Source of the DNA: Propionibacteriaceae bacterium | Lineage (GTDB): Bacteria; Actinomycetota; Actinomycetes; Propionibacteriales; Propionibacteriaceae | NCBI GenBank assembly: GCA_017882685.1 | Contig: JADGPA010000178.1 | Span: forward strand, 1-48,304 | Direction of reading: 5' to 3' | Length of the DNA stretch: 48,304 nt | In this document: piece by piece, positions 29,719 to 38,934 of the stretch | How the letters are laid out: each line of letters begins with the position of its first letter | How positions within the stretch are numbered: the stretch's first letter is position 1 | Made by a program: the position numbers and the translations under genes | The notes under the pieces: generated by a model | The model's database searches: none | Seen by the model: the letters and a program-made list of their open reading frames with translations, nothing else | What the model was told of the DNA's origin: nothing

Positions 29719-30513
29719 GTGATCAGAAACATCGGCTGCCACCTCGAACTGACCCTGTCCGGCCCGTCGGAGCTCGTCTTCTCCGTGAGCGCTGCCCGCG
29801 GGCTGCCGCTGTCCACGGAATTCCTTGTCGTGAGCGCTGCAGGCCAGCTGGTCACGCCGAAGGAGGTTCTGGACGACCACGGCACCCGACTGCACCTTGT
29901 GCGCGCTGACGCCGGCCCACTTGTGCTCGACTACACCGCGACCATCGATGGCGTTGCGGCGCCCGCTGAGGTGACCGAGGTCGACCGGCTGCGCTACCTT
30001 CGGCAGAGCCGCTACTGCGAGGCCGATTCCCTTGCCCCCACCGCTGCCGCCGAGTTCGCAGGCCTCACCGGGCCGGCGTTGCTGGTGTCGGTGGCCGAGT
30101 GGGTGAACCAGCGCGTCGCCTACGTCTCCGGCTCCAGCACAGGCACCGACAGTGCCCTGGACACCCTGCTTGCCCGCCGCGGGGTCTGCCGTGACTTCGC
30201 CCACCTGGTCATCGCGCTGCTCCGCGCCCTCGGCGTGCCAGCCCGGCTGGCCGCTGTGTACGCCCCCGGCCTCAGCCCGATGGAGTTCCACGCCGTGGCA
30301 GAAGCCCTTGTCGACGACCAGTGGTGGGCCGTGGACGCCACCCGGCTGGCCCCGCGCCAGAGCCTGGTGCGGGTCGCCACCGGACGAGACGCTGCCGATA
30401 CCGCCTTCCTCTCCAGCTTCGGGGACTACGTCGAACTCAATGCCCTCGAGGTGACGGCTGTCGTCGGCGACTTCGAACTCGATGATCAGAGCACGCTCAC
30501 CGCGCTCTGGTGA
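29719..30513 (+). CDS. Transglutaminase-like cysteine peptidase/transferase
   Basis: A 264-residue cytosolic protein of the transglutaminase-like superfamily. A short N-terminal beta domain precedes the core, with the triad Cys in RRGVCRDFAHLVIALLRALGVPAR, His in MEFHAVAEALV and Asp in WAVDATRLAP. GTG 29719 (VIRNIGCHLELTL) is chosen over upstream TTG 29686. It overlaps the convergent kinase gene by 17 bp at the 3' end. The biological substrate is unknown. Confidence 0.88.
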   Translation: MIRNIGCHLELTLSGPSELVFSVSAARGLPLSTEFLVVSAAGQLVTPKEVLDDHGTRLHLVRADAGPLVLDYTATIDGVAAPAEVTEVDRLRYLRQSRYCEADSLAPTAAAEFAGLTGPALLVSVAEWVNQRVAYVSGSSTGTDSALDTLLARRGVCRDFAHLVIALLRALGVPARLAAVYAPGLSPMEFHAVAEALVDDQWWAVDATRLAPRQSLVRVATGRDAADTAFLSSFGDYVELNALEVTAVVGDFELDDQSTLTALW

Positions 30514-31396
30514 ACTCCGCGTCTGCGAGGGTCTCGGCGAGCCCGTGCCGGGCGATCCCGGCGAGGGCCGGCATGTTGTCGCTGGACTGTGCGAACACCG
30601 CTGCGAGGCCGAGCGCCCAGGCCCACGCCCTCGTCCAGGTGGCTGCGTCGTAGGTGCCCGACAGGCTGCACAGCGCCCGGAACCGGGCCCGGGCCGGGGA
30701 GTCGAACGCCAGCCAGGCGACGGCCAGGTCACTGGCGGGGTCGCCCGCGCAGAGGTCGCCGAAGTCCAGCACCCCGGTCAACTCGCCGTCCGCGCCGAGC
30801 AGGAGATTCATGGGGTGTGGGTCGCCGTGCAGCCACAACGGAGCGCCTGACCAGGCCGGGACGGCGGCAGCACGCTGCCAGTCGGCCACGGCTGCCTGGC
30901 CGGCGACCGCGCGGATCCTCGGGAGCCAGCCGTGGGCACGAGCGGCAAGGGGGACGCCGCGGAACGGGTTCATCGGGGCGTCCGCATCAGCGGGCACGTG
31001 CAGGGCGGTGAGGAACGCGGCCAGCCCAGGGGCTGCCGCCGCCCGTCCCGGCACCGGCACGTCGGCGGCGCTGTGGCCCGGCAGCCGCGGCACCACCGTC
31101 CAGCGCCACGGGTAACCCCGGGCAGGACGGCCGGCGAAGACCGGCACCGGAACGGGGAAGGGGAGCCGCGGGGAGAGCCGGGGCAGAAAGGTGATCTCGT
31201 GCTCGATCAGGGCAGCCGCTGCCTGGCGCCGGGGGAGCCGCACCAGCAGGTCGGGACCGAGCGCGAACAACTCGTTGTCCCAGCCGTGCTCGAAGGCCTC
31301 CACATGGGGGTCGGCGTGGTGCGGGCACTGCTCGGCGAGCAGACGCGAGACCAGGGCGGCGTCGATGTGCACCTCTGCTGCGGGAATCCTGGCCAC
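30497..31396 (-). CDS. Aminoglycoside phosphotransferase (APH)-family kinase
   Basis: A 299-residue kinase-like protein with the Brenner motif WLHGDPHPMNLLLGADG and DFGDLCAGDPASDLA. The upstream part has the ATP-binding beta sheet (FALGPDLLVRLPRR). GTG 31396 is 6 nt after TACCCT, so the mRNA is probably leaderless; the open frame to 31591 overlaps the divergent ABC-F gene. Family members phosphorylate small molecules or antibiotics; the target here is unknown and resistance cannot be inferred. Confidence 0.85.
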   Translation of the reverse strand: MARIPAAEVHIDAALVSRLLAEQCPHHADPHVEAFEHGWDNELFALGPDLLVRLPRRQAAAALIEHEITFLPRLSPRLPFPVPVPVFAGRPARGYPWRWTVVPRLPGHSAADVPVPGRAAAAPGLAAFLTALHVPADADAPMNPFRGVPLAARAHGWLPRIRAVAGQAAVADWQRAAAVPAWSGAPLWLHGDPHPMNLLLGADGELTGVLDFGDLCAGDPASDLAVAWLAFDSPARARFRALCSLSGTYDAATWTRAWAWALGLAAVFAQSSDNMPALAGIARHGLAETLADAEFTRAR

Positions 31397-31402
31397 CGCG
31401 AC

Positions 31403-31412
31403 AGGGTAGCCT
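31403..31412. promoter_or_regulatory. Overlapping divergent -10 boxes in a 25-bp gap
   Basis: AGGGTAGCCT reads TACCCT on the minus strand (31403-31408, 6 nt before kinase GTG 31396) and TAGCCT on the plus strand (31407-31412, 9 nt before ABC-F ATG 31422). The two boxes share TA. Both start codons follow without a ribosome site. Confidence 0.55.
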
Positions 31413-31421
31413 TGCGGGGCG

Positions 31422-33020
31422 ATGTTGGTGGCAAGGGAAGTCGAGGTCCGGGCGGGAGCCCGGCTGCTGCTGTCCGCGGCGTCGTTCCAGGTGGCGGCCG
31501 GTGACAAGATCGGCCTGGTCGGACGCAACGGCGCCGGCAAGACCACCCTCACCCGCATCCTTGCGGGGGAGTCACTCCCCGCAGCGGGCATCGTGACCCG
31601 TACCGGGCAGATCGGCTACCTGCCGCAGGACCCGCGCACCGGCGACGTCACCCAGCTGGCGAAGGACCGCATCCTCTCCGCCCGCGGCCTCGACCAGATC
31701 CTGCGGCGACTGAACGCCCACACCATGTCGATGTCGGAATCGGTCGGTGAGGAGCTGGAGTCGGCGATGGCCTCCTACTCGCGCGCCGAGGAGGAACTCG
31801 CCGCTGCCGGCGGCTACGCCGCCGACTCGGAAGCTGCCCGGATCGCTGCCAACCTCGGTCTGCCCGACCGGGTGCTCGGCCAGCAGATCGGCACCCTTTC
31901 CGGCGGCCAGCGTCGCCGCGTCGAGCTCGCCCGCATCCTGTTCTCCGGTGCAGACAACCTGCTGCTGGACGAGCCCACCAACCACCTGGACGCCGACTCG
32001 ATCGTCTGGCTGCGCAGCTTCCTCGCTGCCTACTCGGGCGGGCTGATGGTGATCTCCCACGACGTCGGGCTGCTCGAGGCCACCGTCAACAAGGTCTTCC
32101 ACCTCGACGCGAACCGCGCGGAGCTCGACGTCTATTCGATGGACTGGAAGCGGTACCTGCTGCAGCGCGAGACCGACGAGAAGCGGCGCAAGCGTGAGCG
32201 TGCCAACGCCGAGCGCAAGGCCGAGACGCTGATGGCGCAGGCCGACAAGATGCGCGCGAAGGCAACCAAGGCCGTCGCAGCGCAGAACATGGCGAAGCGT
32301 GCGGAGAGGCTGCTGTCAGGCCTGGAGGAGACACGGGCTGTGGACAAGGTGGCGCGGATCCGCCTGCCCAAGCCCGCACCCAGCGGCAAGACTCCGTTGA
32401 CAGCCAAGGAGCTGAGCAAGTCGTATGGATCGCTGGAGGTCTTCACCGACGTCGACCTCGCAATCGACCGCGGGTCAAAGGTCGTTGTCCTCGGCCTGAA
32501 CGGTGCCGGCAAGACAACGCTGCTGCGCATCCTCGCCGGCATCGAGTCCTCCGACACCGGCAAGGTGCTCCCCGGCCACGGCCTGCGGCTGGGCTACTAC
32601 GCCCAGGAACACGAGACCCTGGACGTGTCCCGCAGCGTGCTGGAGAACATGGTGACCGCTTCGCCAGAGCTCAACGAGACCGAGGTCCGCAGGATCCTGG
32701 GCTCGTTCCTGTTCAGCGGCGACGATGTGGAAAAGCCTGCGCGGGTGCTGTCCGGTGGCGAGAAGACCCGGCTGGCCCTGGCGATGCTGGTGGTCTCTGC
32801 AGCCAACGTGCTGCTGCTCGACGAGCCGACCAACAACCTGGACCCGGCTTCCCGCGGCGAGGTGCTGAACGCGCTCCGCGACTACGCGGGTGCCGTCGTC
32901 CTTGTCACTCACGACGAGGGGGCGGTGCATGCCCTCGAACCTGACCGGGTGCTCCTGCTGCCCGACGGGGACGAGGACCTGTGGAACCCCGACTATGCCG
33001 ACCTGATCAGCCTCGCCTGA
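31422..33020 (+). CDS. ABC-F family ATPase
   Basis: A 532-residue protein with two ABC ATPase halves and no membrane region. First half: Walker A GRNGAGKTTL, signature TLSGGQRRRVEL, Walker B LLLDEPTNHLD. A charged linker (about residues 235-300, rich in Arg/Lys/Glu) follows; second half: Walker A GLNGAGKTTLL, signature VLSGGEKTRLAL, LLLDEPTNNLD. ABC-F proteins bind ribosomes and modulate translation; some give antibiotic tolerance. It corresponds in position to Rv1473 of M. tuberculosis. It converges with the aminotransferase gene through a 6-bp hairpin. Confidence 0.95.
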   Translation: MLVAREVEVRAGARLLLSAASFQVAAGDKIGLVGRNGAGKTTLTRILAGESLPAAGIVTRTGQIGYLPQDPRTGDVTQLAKDRILSARGLDQILRRLNAHTMSMSESVGEELESAMASYSRAEEELAAAGGYAADSEAARIAANLGLPDRVLGQQIGTLSGGQRRRVELARILFSGADNLLLDEPTNHLDADSIVWLRSFLAAYSGGLMVISHDVGLLEATVNKVFHLDANRAELDVYSMDWKRYLLQRETDEKRRKRERANAERKAETLMAQADKMRAKATKAVAAQNMAKRAERLLSGLEETRAVDKVARIRLPKPAPSGKTPLTAKELSKSYGSLEVFTDVDLAIDRGSKVVVLGLNGAGKTTLLRILAGIESSDTGKVLPGHGLRLGYYAQEHETLDVSRSVLENMVTASPELNETEVRRILGSFLFSGDDVEKPARVLSGGEKTRLALAMLVVSAANVLLLDEPTNNLDPASRGEVLNALRDYAGAVVLVTHDEGAVHALEPDRVLLLPDGDEDLWNPDYADLISLA

Positions 33021-33028
33021 GCGCGAGG
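33011..33028. terminator. Small hairpin at the ABC-F/aminotransferase junction
   Basis: CCTCGC, loop CTGAGC, GCGAGG: a 6-bp stem that includes the ABC-F stop codon and lies between the two convergent genes. Plausible bidirectional terminator; weak. Confidence 0.4.
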
Positions 33029-33029
33029 A

Positions 33030-34451
33030 CTACATCAGTTCGGACGCCCTGGTCAGCACGTCGCGCAGCATGCCGGCGATCTCCGCGAACTCCGGCTCGC
33101 CGATGGTCAGCGGGGGAGCGAGCTGGATCACGGGGTCGCCCCGGTCGTCAGCGCGGCAGTAGAGGCCGGCCTCGAACAGGGCCTTGGAGAGGAAGCCGCG
33201 CAGCAGTCGCTCCGACTCGGCGTCGTTGAAGCTCTCCCGCGTCGCCTTGTCCTTGACCAGCTCAATGCCGTAGAAGTAGCCGGCGCCACGGACGTCGCCG
33301 ACGATCGGCAGGTCGCGCAGGCCGTCCAGTTCGGCCCGGAAAGCAGGCGCCAGGTTGGCCACTCGCTGGTTCAGGCCCTCGCCCTCGATGAGGTCGAGGT
33401 TGGCCATCGCGACGGCCGCGGAGACCGGATGCCCGCCGAAGGTGAAGCCGTGGGCGAAGGACGTCGTGCCGTGCCGGAACGGTTCGAAGAGACGGTCGGA
33501 GGCGATCATCGCCCCGATCGGGGCGTAGCCGCTGCTCATCCCCTTGGCGCAGGTGATGATGTCGGGCACGTAGTCGAAGTCATCACAGGCGAACATGGAA
33601 CCGATGCGGCCGAAGGCGCAGATGGTCTCGTCAGAGACTAGGAGCACGTCGTAGGAGTCACAGATCTCGCGGACGCGCTCGAAGTAGCCGGGAGGTGGCG
33701 GGAAGCAACCCCCGGAGTTCTGCACGGGCTCGAGGAAGACGGCCGCGACGGTGTCGGCGCCCTCGAACTCGATTGCCTCGGCGATGCGGTTGGCCGCCCA
33801 CTGGCCGAAGGCGTACTCGTCGGCCCGCAGGTACTCCGGTGCGCGGTAGAACCCGGTGTGCGGCACCTTCACGGCGCCCGGTACCAGCGGCTCGAACGGC
33901 GCCTTGGCCGAAGGGATGCCGGTGATCGAGAGGGCGCCATGCGGCGTGCCGTGGTAGGCGATGGCGCGGGAGATCACCTTCGTCTTCGTAGGACGTCCGG
34001 TGAGCTTGTAGTACTGCTTGGCCAGTTTCCACGCGGACTCGACGGCTTCGCCGCCCCCGGTGGTGAAGAACACGCGATTCAGGTCGCCCGGCGCGTAGCC
34101 CGCCAGGCGCTCCGCGAGCTCGATGGCAGCGGGGTGCGCGTAGCTCCACAGCGGGAAGTAGGCCAGCTTCGCCGCCTGTTCTGCTGCGGCCTGCGCCAGT
34201 TCGACGCGACCGTGCCCCACCTGAACGGTGAACAGCCCGGAAAGGCCGTCGAAATAGGAGCGACCCTTGTCGTCCCAGATCCGGTGGCCCTCGCCGCGGA
34301 CGATGATCGGCACGTCAGCACCCAGGCCGCCGGCACCGGTCGACTCGTACACGGAGTGTCGGGTGAAGTGACCCCAGAGGTGGTCGCGGGCGGCCTGTGC
34401 CAGCGGGGTGCCGGTGCGGGTGGTCGCGGTCGTGGCGGTGTCGATGCTCAT
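33030..34451 (-). CDS. Class III aminotransferase, putrescine-type
   Basis: PLP enzyme of 473 residues. It has TGGGEAVESAWKLAKQYYK, Asp274 in SDETICAFGRIG and the PLP Lys303 in CAKGMSSGYAPIGA. In gene context it resembles the Streptomyces polyamine aminotransferase that converts putrescine to 4-aminobutanal with pyruvate as acceptor. It overlaps the Lrp gene by 4 bp (ATGA) and is divergent from the aldehyde dehydrogenase, which would take its product. Related omega-amino-acid substrates remain possible. Confidence 0.85.
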   Translation of the reverse strand: MSIDTATTATTRTGTPLAQAARDHLWGHFTRHSVYESTGAGGLGADVPIIVRGEGHRIWDDKGRSYFDGLSGLFTVQVGHGRVELAQAAAEQAAKLAYFPLWSYAHPAAIELAERLAGYAPGDLNRVFFTTGGGEAVESAWKLAKQYYKLTGRPTKTKVISRAIAYHGTPHGALSITGIPSAKAPFEPLVPGAVKVPHTGFYRAPEYLRADEYAFGQWAANRIAEAIEFEGADTVAAVFLEPVQNSGGCFPPPPGYFERVREICDSYDVLLVSDETICAFGRIGSMFACDDFDYVPDIITCAKGMSSGYAPIGAMIASDRLFEPFRHGTTSFAHGFTFGGHPVSAAVAMANLDLIEGEGLNQRVANLAPAFRAELDGLRDLPIVGDVRGAGYFYGIELVKDKATRESFNDAESERLLRGFLSKALFEAGLYCRADDRGDPVIQLAPPLTIGEPEFAEIAGMLRDVLTRASELM

Positions 34452-34954
34452 CTGGTGCCCCAGTCGTAGTGCTGTTTGTTGAGTTTCAGATAGACGAAGG
34501 TCTCGGTGTGGGTGACCTCGGGGATCGTCCGGATCTGGGTCATCAACACGTCGAGGAGTTCCGCGTCGCCCTCGCAGACCACCTCCACCAGAAGGTCGAA
34601 GCTGCCGGCGGTGGTGACCACGTAGTCGATCTGTGGGATCTCGCAGAGCCGGTCGGCGACCGGGCTGACGTCGCCCTGGGTCTTGATCCCGATCATGGCC
34701 TGACGGGTGAAACCCACCACCAGCGGGTCTGTGACCGCGACGATCTGCATCACGCCGGTGTCGATGAGCCGTTGCACCCGCTGCCGCACAGCGCCCTCCG
34801 ACAGGCCCACTTCTGCAGCGATGCTGACGAAGGGCCTGCGCCCGTCCTGCTGGAGCAGTTCGATGATCCGCTTCCCGACAGCATCCGTCAGCGCAGGACG
34901 GCTGTTCGCCGCGGCCGTTGGTTCCGCGGCAGGGTTGCCGCGCTGTTGTGCCAT
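34448..34954 (-). CDS. Lrp/AsnC-family transcriptional regulator
   Basis: A 168-residue regulator starting at ATG 34954 (the longer frame to 35323 overlaps the dehydrogenase). An HTH occurs at about residues 30-64 (KRIIELLQQDGRRPFVSIAAEVGLSEGAVRQRVQRL), followed by an AsnC ligand domain ending LVEVVCEGDAELLDVLMTQIRTIPEV. It leads the aminotransferase gene and is divergent from the aldehyde dehydrogenase-transport operon, so it probably controls both in response to a polyamine or its product (inference). Confidence 0.92.
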   Translation of the reverse strand: MAQQRGNPAAEPTAAANSRPALTDAVGKRIIELLQQDGRRPFVSIAAEVGLSEGAVRQRVQRLIDTGVMQIVAVTDPLVVGFTRQAMIGIKTQGDVSPVADRLCEIPQIDYVVTTAGSFDLLVEVVCEGDAELLDVLMTQIRTIPEVTHTETFVYLKLNKQHYDWGTR

Positions 34955-35106
34955 GTCACGATCCTGCCCTACGATTGTCGCAGTTGGCAAACGGAAGTTC
35001 TGCGGTATTCGTGTAATGGGCGTGTAACAAGTACGGATTATGGTGCTTTGGCAGCGGCAGCTATCTTCGCTCCACGAGCGGATGATCCGACGAGGGAGGG
35101 GTTCGG

Positions 35107-36552
35107 ATGACCGAGGTGCCCAGCCTGCGGAATTTCGTGGGAGGCGATTACGCAGAGCCGTCCACCGCAGCGTTCGGTGAGGTGGTCGACCCTGCGACGG
35201 CACGGGTGATCGCCCGCGCCCCGATTTCCGCTGCGGCAGACGTGGACGCAGCGTACGCGGCGGCAGACAGCGCCTTCCGCACCACGTGGGGCCGCACGAC
35301 TCCTGCCGAGCGCCAACTGGCATTGCTGAAGATGGCCGACGCCATCGAGGCGCGGGCTGGCGAGTTCGTCGCCCTTGAGGCGCAGCAGACCGGTAAGCCG
35401 CTCGCGCTCACCGCGTCCGAGGAACTGCCGCCGATGATCGACCAGCTCCGCTTCTTCGCCGGAGCGGCGCGCGTGCTCGAGGGACGGGCAGCCGCCGAGT
35501 ACATGACCGGCCACACGTCCTGGATCCGGCGCGAGCCGATCGGCGTCGTCGGCCAGGTGACGCCCTGGAACTACCCGCTGATGATGGCTGCGTGGAAGAT
35601 CGCGCCCGCCCTCGCCGCCGGCAACACCGTCGTCCTCAAGCCGGCGGAGACCACCCCGCTGACCACCCTCCTCCTCGCCGAGGTTGCCGCGGAGTTCCTG
35701 CCGCCCGGCACGCTGAACGTCGTCACCGGCGATCGCGAGACCGGCCGGCTGGTCGTCGAGCACCGCACTCCGGCGCTGGTCGCCATCACCGGGTCTGTGC
35801 GCGCCGGGGCTGAAGTCGCAGCGAGCGCAGCCCCGTCGGTGAAGCGGGTGCACCTTGAGCTCGGGGGCAAGGCCCCCTGCATCGTCTTCGACGACGCCGA
35901 TATCGAGGCAGCCGTCGAGGGCCTCGGCATCGCCGGGTTCTTCAACGCCGGCCAGGATTGCACCGCCGCCACCCGGTTGCTGGTGCACGAGCGCATCCAC
36001 GACGACTTCGTCGCTGCGCTCGCGGAGTTCGCCTCGAGGACGGTCGTCGGCCCGCCGTCGGACGCCGATGCCCTGTTCGGCCCGGTGAACAACGCAGGCC
36101 AGCTCAGTCGTGTCGCCGGCTTCATTGACCGGCTGCCCGATCACGCAACCCTGGCCGCGGGCGGGCAAAGGCTCGCGCGCCTTGGGGAGGGCTACTTCTA
36201 CGCGCCCACCGTTGTCTCCGGCCTGAAGCAGGACGACGAGGCGATCCAGTCCGAGATCTTCGGTCCCGTGATCACCATCCAGTCCTTCAGCGACGAGCAG
36301 CAGGCACTCACCTGGGCCAACGGGGTCGACTTCGGCCTGGCCTCCAGCGTCTGGACGAAGGACTTCGGCCGGGCGATGCGTGTGAGCAAGGAACTCGACT
36401 TCGGCTGCGTGTGGATCAACACCCACATCCCGCTGGTCGCCGAGATGCCGCACGGCGGCTTCAAGCGAAGCGGCTACGGCAAGGACCTGTCCATGTACGG
36501 CTTCGAGGACTACACCCGCATCAAGCACGTCATGGCAAACATCAACTCCTGA
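35107..36552 (+). CDS. Aldehyde dehydrogenase, probable 4-aminobutanal dehydrogenase
   Basis: NAD(P)-dependent enzyme of 481 residues. Asn155 (TPWNYPL), Glu251 (LELGGKAPC) and the nucleophile Cys285 (NAGQDCTAA) are present. With the putrescine-type aminotransferase next to it, oxidation of 4-aminobutanal to GABA is the likely role; succinic semialdehyde as substrate is also possible because no separate gabD is in the window. ATG 35107 follows GGGAGGGG. It heads the transporter operon. Confidence 0.9.
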   Translation: MTEVPSLRNFVGGDYAEPSTAAFGEVVDPATARVIARAPISAAADVDAAYAAADSAFRTTWGRTTPAERQLALLKMADAIEARAGEFVALEAQQTGKPLALTASEELPPMIDQLRFFAGAARVLEGRAAAEYMTGHTSWIRREPIGVVGQVTPWNYPLMMAAWKIAPALAAGNTVVLKPAETTPLTTLLLAEVAAEFLPPGTLNVVTGDRETGRLVVEHRTPALVAITGSVRAGAEVAASAAPSVKRVHLELGGKAPCIVFDDADIEAAVEGLGIAGFFNAGQDCTAATRLLVHERIHDDFVAALAEFASRTVVGPPSDADALFGPVNNAGQLSRVAGFIDRLPDHATLAAGGQRLARLGEGYFYAPTVVSGLKQDDEAIQSEIFGPVITIQSFSDEQQALTWANGVDFGLASSVWTKDFGRAMRVSKELDFGCVWINTHIPLVAEMPHGGFKRSGYGKDLSMYGFEDYTRIKHVMANINS

Positions 36553-36577
36553 GCCCGACCAACACCAAGGAGGCGGT

Positions 36578-37807
36578 ATGTCCGATCGGCAGCCACCAGA
36601 GCCGAGTCCATTCACCACGGCCATCGTCCGCGGGGCACTCACCCGTCGGACGGCGCTCACCGGCCTCGCTGGGCTGGCAGCCACCGGGCTCCTGGCCGCC
36701 TGCGGCTCGCCCGGACGCAACGCGTCCGCCTCCGGTTCTGCCAGTCAGGCACCCAAGGCCGCGGCCACCGACCTCTCTGAAGCGGACAAGCTGGTCAACT
36801 GGTCGAACTGGCCCGAGTACATCGACGTCGACGCCAAGGGCAAGCACCCCAGCATCGACGGCTTCACGAAGGCGACCGGCATCAAGGTCAACTACAACGA
36901 GGACTACAACGACAACGACGAGTTCTTCGCCAAGGTCCGTCCCCTGCTGGACGCGGGTCAGGACACCGGACGCGACACGTGGGTGAGCACCGACTGGATG
37001 GTGGCGCGGCTGATCCGCCTCGGCTACGTGCAGAAGCTCGACTACGGCAACATTCCGAACCTCACCAACCTTGAGCCCTCGCTCAAGGACGTCCCCTTCG
37101 ACCCGGGCCGCGTTTACTCGCTCCCGTGGCAGATCGGCTTCGTCGGCATCGCCTACAACCCGAAGGCGACCGGAGGGCGCAAGGTCACCTCCGTCGACCA
37201 ACTGCTGCACGACCCGGCGCTGAAGGGCAAGGTGACGATGCTCACCGAGATGCGCGACACCGTCGGGCTTGTCCTGATCGAGCAGGGCAAGAACCTTGCC
37301 AACGTGACCGCAGACGACTTCACCGCAGCACTGGCCGTCGTGCAGGCGGCCAAGGACGCCGGCCAGCTCAAGGGGTTCACCGGCAACGAGTACACCAAGC
37401 CGCTTGCCTCCGGGGACACGGCGGCCTGTGTCGCATGGACCGGCGACGTGGTGCAGCTGCGGGCCGACAATCCCCAGCTGGGCTACACGCTGGGGGAGAA
37501 GGGCATCCCGATGTTCTCCGACAACTTCGTGATCCCCAACTTTGCCAAGCACAAGCTGAACGCGGAGAAGCTCATCAACTACTACTACGACCCGAAGGTG
37601 ATGGCCGAGGTGACGGACTACGTCAACTACATCTCCCCGGTCGCCGGCGCGAAGGATGAGCTGGTGAAGAAGGACCCCCAGGTTGCGAGCAACGAGCTCA
37701 TCTTCCCCAGCCAGGAGGTACTGGCGAAGACCCAGACGTTCCGGGCACTGACAGCGGAAGAGGAAACCTCGTTCAACCGCCAGTTCCAGGCCGTGGTGAC
37801 GGGCTGA
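36578..37807 (+). CDS. potD: Polyamine ABC transporter, substrate-binding lipoprotein
   Basis: A 409-residue binding protein. A Tat-like TRRTALTGLAG signal ends in LLAACGS with lipobox Cys42. The mature part has LVNWSNWPEYIDVD, a PotD-type opening, plus YSLPWQIGFVGIAYN and a C-terminal helical region. AAGGAGG precedes ATG 36578. It is followed by potA, potB and potC with close or overlapping spacing. Confidence 0.93.
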   Translation: MSDRQPPEPSPFTTAIVRGALTRRTALTGLAGLAATGLLAACGSPGRNASASGSASQAPKAAATDLSEADKLVNWSNWPEYIDVDAKGKHPSIDGFTKATGIKVNYNEDYNDNDEFFAKVRPLLDAGQDTGRDTWVSTDWMVARLIRLGYVQKLDYGNIPNLTNLEPSLKDVPFDPGRVYSLPWQIGFVGIAYNPKATGGRKVTSVDQLLHDPALKGKVTMLTEMRDTVGLVLIEQGKNLANVTADDFTAALAVVQAAKDAGQLKGFTGNEYTKPLASGDTAACVAWTGDVVQLRADNPQLGYTLGEKGIPMFSDNFVIPNFAKHKLNAEKLINYYYDPKVMAEVTDYVNYISPVAGAKDELVKKDPQVASNELIFPSQEVLAKTQTFRALTAEEETSFNRQFQAVVTG

Positions 37808-37809
37808 CC

Positions 37810-38934
37810 ATGGCGACGACCAGGGCTACTCCCGGCGACCTCAAGCTTGTCCAGCTGACGCGGAATTTCGAAGACTTCGTTGCCGTTGCCGGCATCGACC
37901 TGGTGGTGCCGGGCGGTTCGTTCTTCGCTCTGCTCGGGCCGTCCGGCTGTGGCAAGACGACGACCCTGCGCATGGTGGCCGGCCTGGAGGAACCGACGTC
38001 GGGCCAGATCCTGCTCGGTGCAGATGACATCACCGGTACGCGCGCCTACCAGCGCAAGGTGAACACGGTCTTCCAGAGCTACGCCCTGTTCCCGCACCTC
38101 AGCGTGCTCGACAACGTAGGCTTCGGCCTGCGGCAGCGGAAGATGGGCGACTGGCGTCGGCGCGCGATGGAGGCGCTCGAGCTGGTCAAGCTTGCCGACC
38201 GCGCGAAGCAGCGTCCCCGCCAGCTGTCCGGCGGGATGCAGCAGCGGGTCGCGCTGGCCCGCGCGATCGTCAACGAACCCGACGTCCTGCTGCTCGATGA
38301 GCCGCTGGGCGCACTCGACCTCAAGCTGCGTCGGGAGATGCAGATCGAGCTCAAGCGCATCCAGCAGGAGGTCGGGATCACCTTCATCCATGTCACCCAC
38401 GACCAGGAGGAGGCCATGACCATGGCCGACACCGTCGCGGTGATGCGGGCAGGGCGCCTCGAGCAGGTCGGCGCTCCCGCCGACCTCTACGACCATCCGG
38501 CGACGACGTTCGTCGCCAACTTCCTCGGCCAGTCGAACCTGCTACCCCTGGAAGGGTTCAGCGATCCTGGCGGCGAGTTCGTGACCGCCCATGCCCACGG
38601 CATCGGGCTGGTGGTGGAGCGCGCGCAGTTGCCGGCCGGGATGGTGGTCACGACGCAAGTGGCCGCCGTCGACTCCGCAGTGCACCTGGGCATCCGTCCG
38701 GAGAAGCTGCGGATCCTCGGCCCCAACGACCCGCCGAGTGCCAACCGGCTGGGCGGCCTGGTCACCGATGCCTCCTTCAACGGGGTGGCGACCACCTACC
38801 TGGTCTCGATGCCGTGGGGCCAGGAACTGACCGTCACCCGGCCCAATGACGGCTCGCCGCGGGCGCACAGGGGTGACGAGGTGACGCTGGGCTGGGACCC
38901 CAACCAGGCCTTCGTCCTGGCAGAGGCAGACTGA
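37810..38934 (+). CDS. potA: Polyamine ABC transporter, ATP-binding protein
   Basis: A 374-residue importer ATPase with Walker A GPSGCGKTTTLRM, signature LSGGMQQRVALARA, Walker B LLLDEPLGALD and H-loop HVTHDQEEAMTM. A C-terminal TOBE-type domain follows. It starts 3 nt after the potD stop region and its stop overlaps the potB ATG (TGATG). Confidence 0.95.
   Translation: MATTRATPGDLKLVQLTRNFEDFVAVAGIDLVVPGGSFFALLGPSGCGKTTTLRMVAGLEEPTSGQILLGADDITGTRAYQRKVNTVFQSYALFPHLSVLDNVGFGLRQRKMGDWRRRAMEALELVKLADRAKQRPRQLSGGMQQRVALARAIVNEPDVLLLDEPLGALDLKLRREMQIELKRIQQEVGITFIHVTHDQEEAMTMADTVAVMRAGRLEQVGAPADLYDHPATTFVANFLGQSNLLPLEGFSDPGGEFVTAHAHGIGLVVERAQLPAGMVVTTQVAAVDSAVHLGIRPEKLRILGPNDPPSANRLGGLVTDASFNGVATTYLVSMPWGQELTVTRPNDGSPRAHRGDEVTLGWDPNQAFVLAEAD

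Noticed and set aside
31422-31591. Extension of the kinase gene beyond the GTG at 31396
   Set aside because: It would run into the divergent ABC-F gene and has no likeness to the family.
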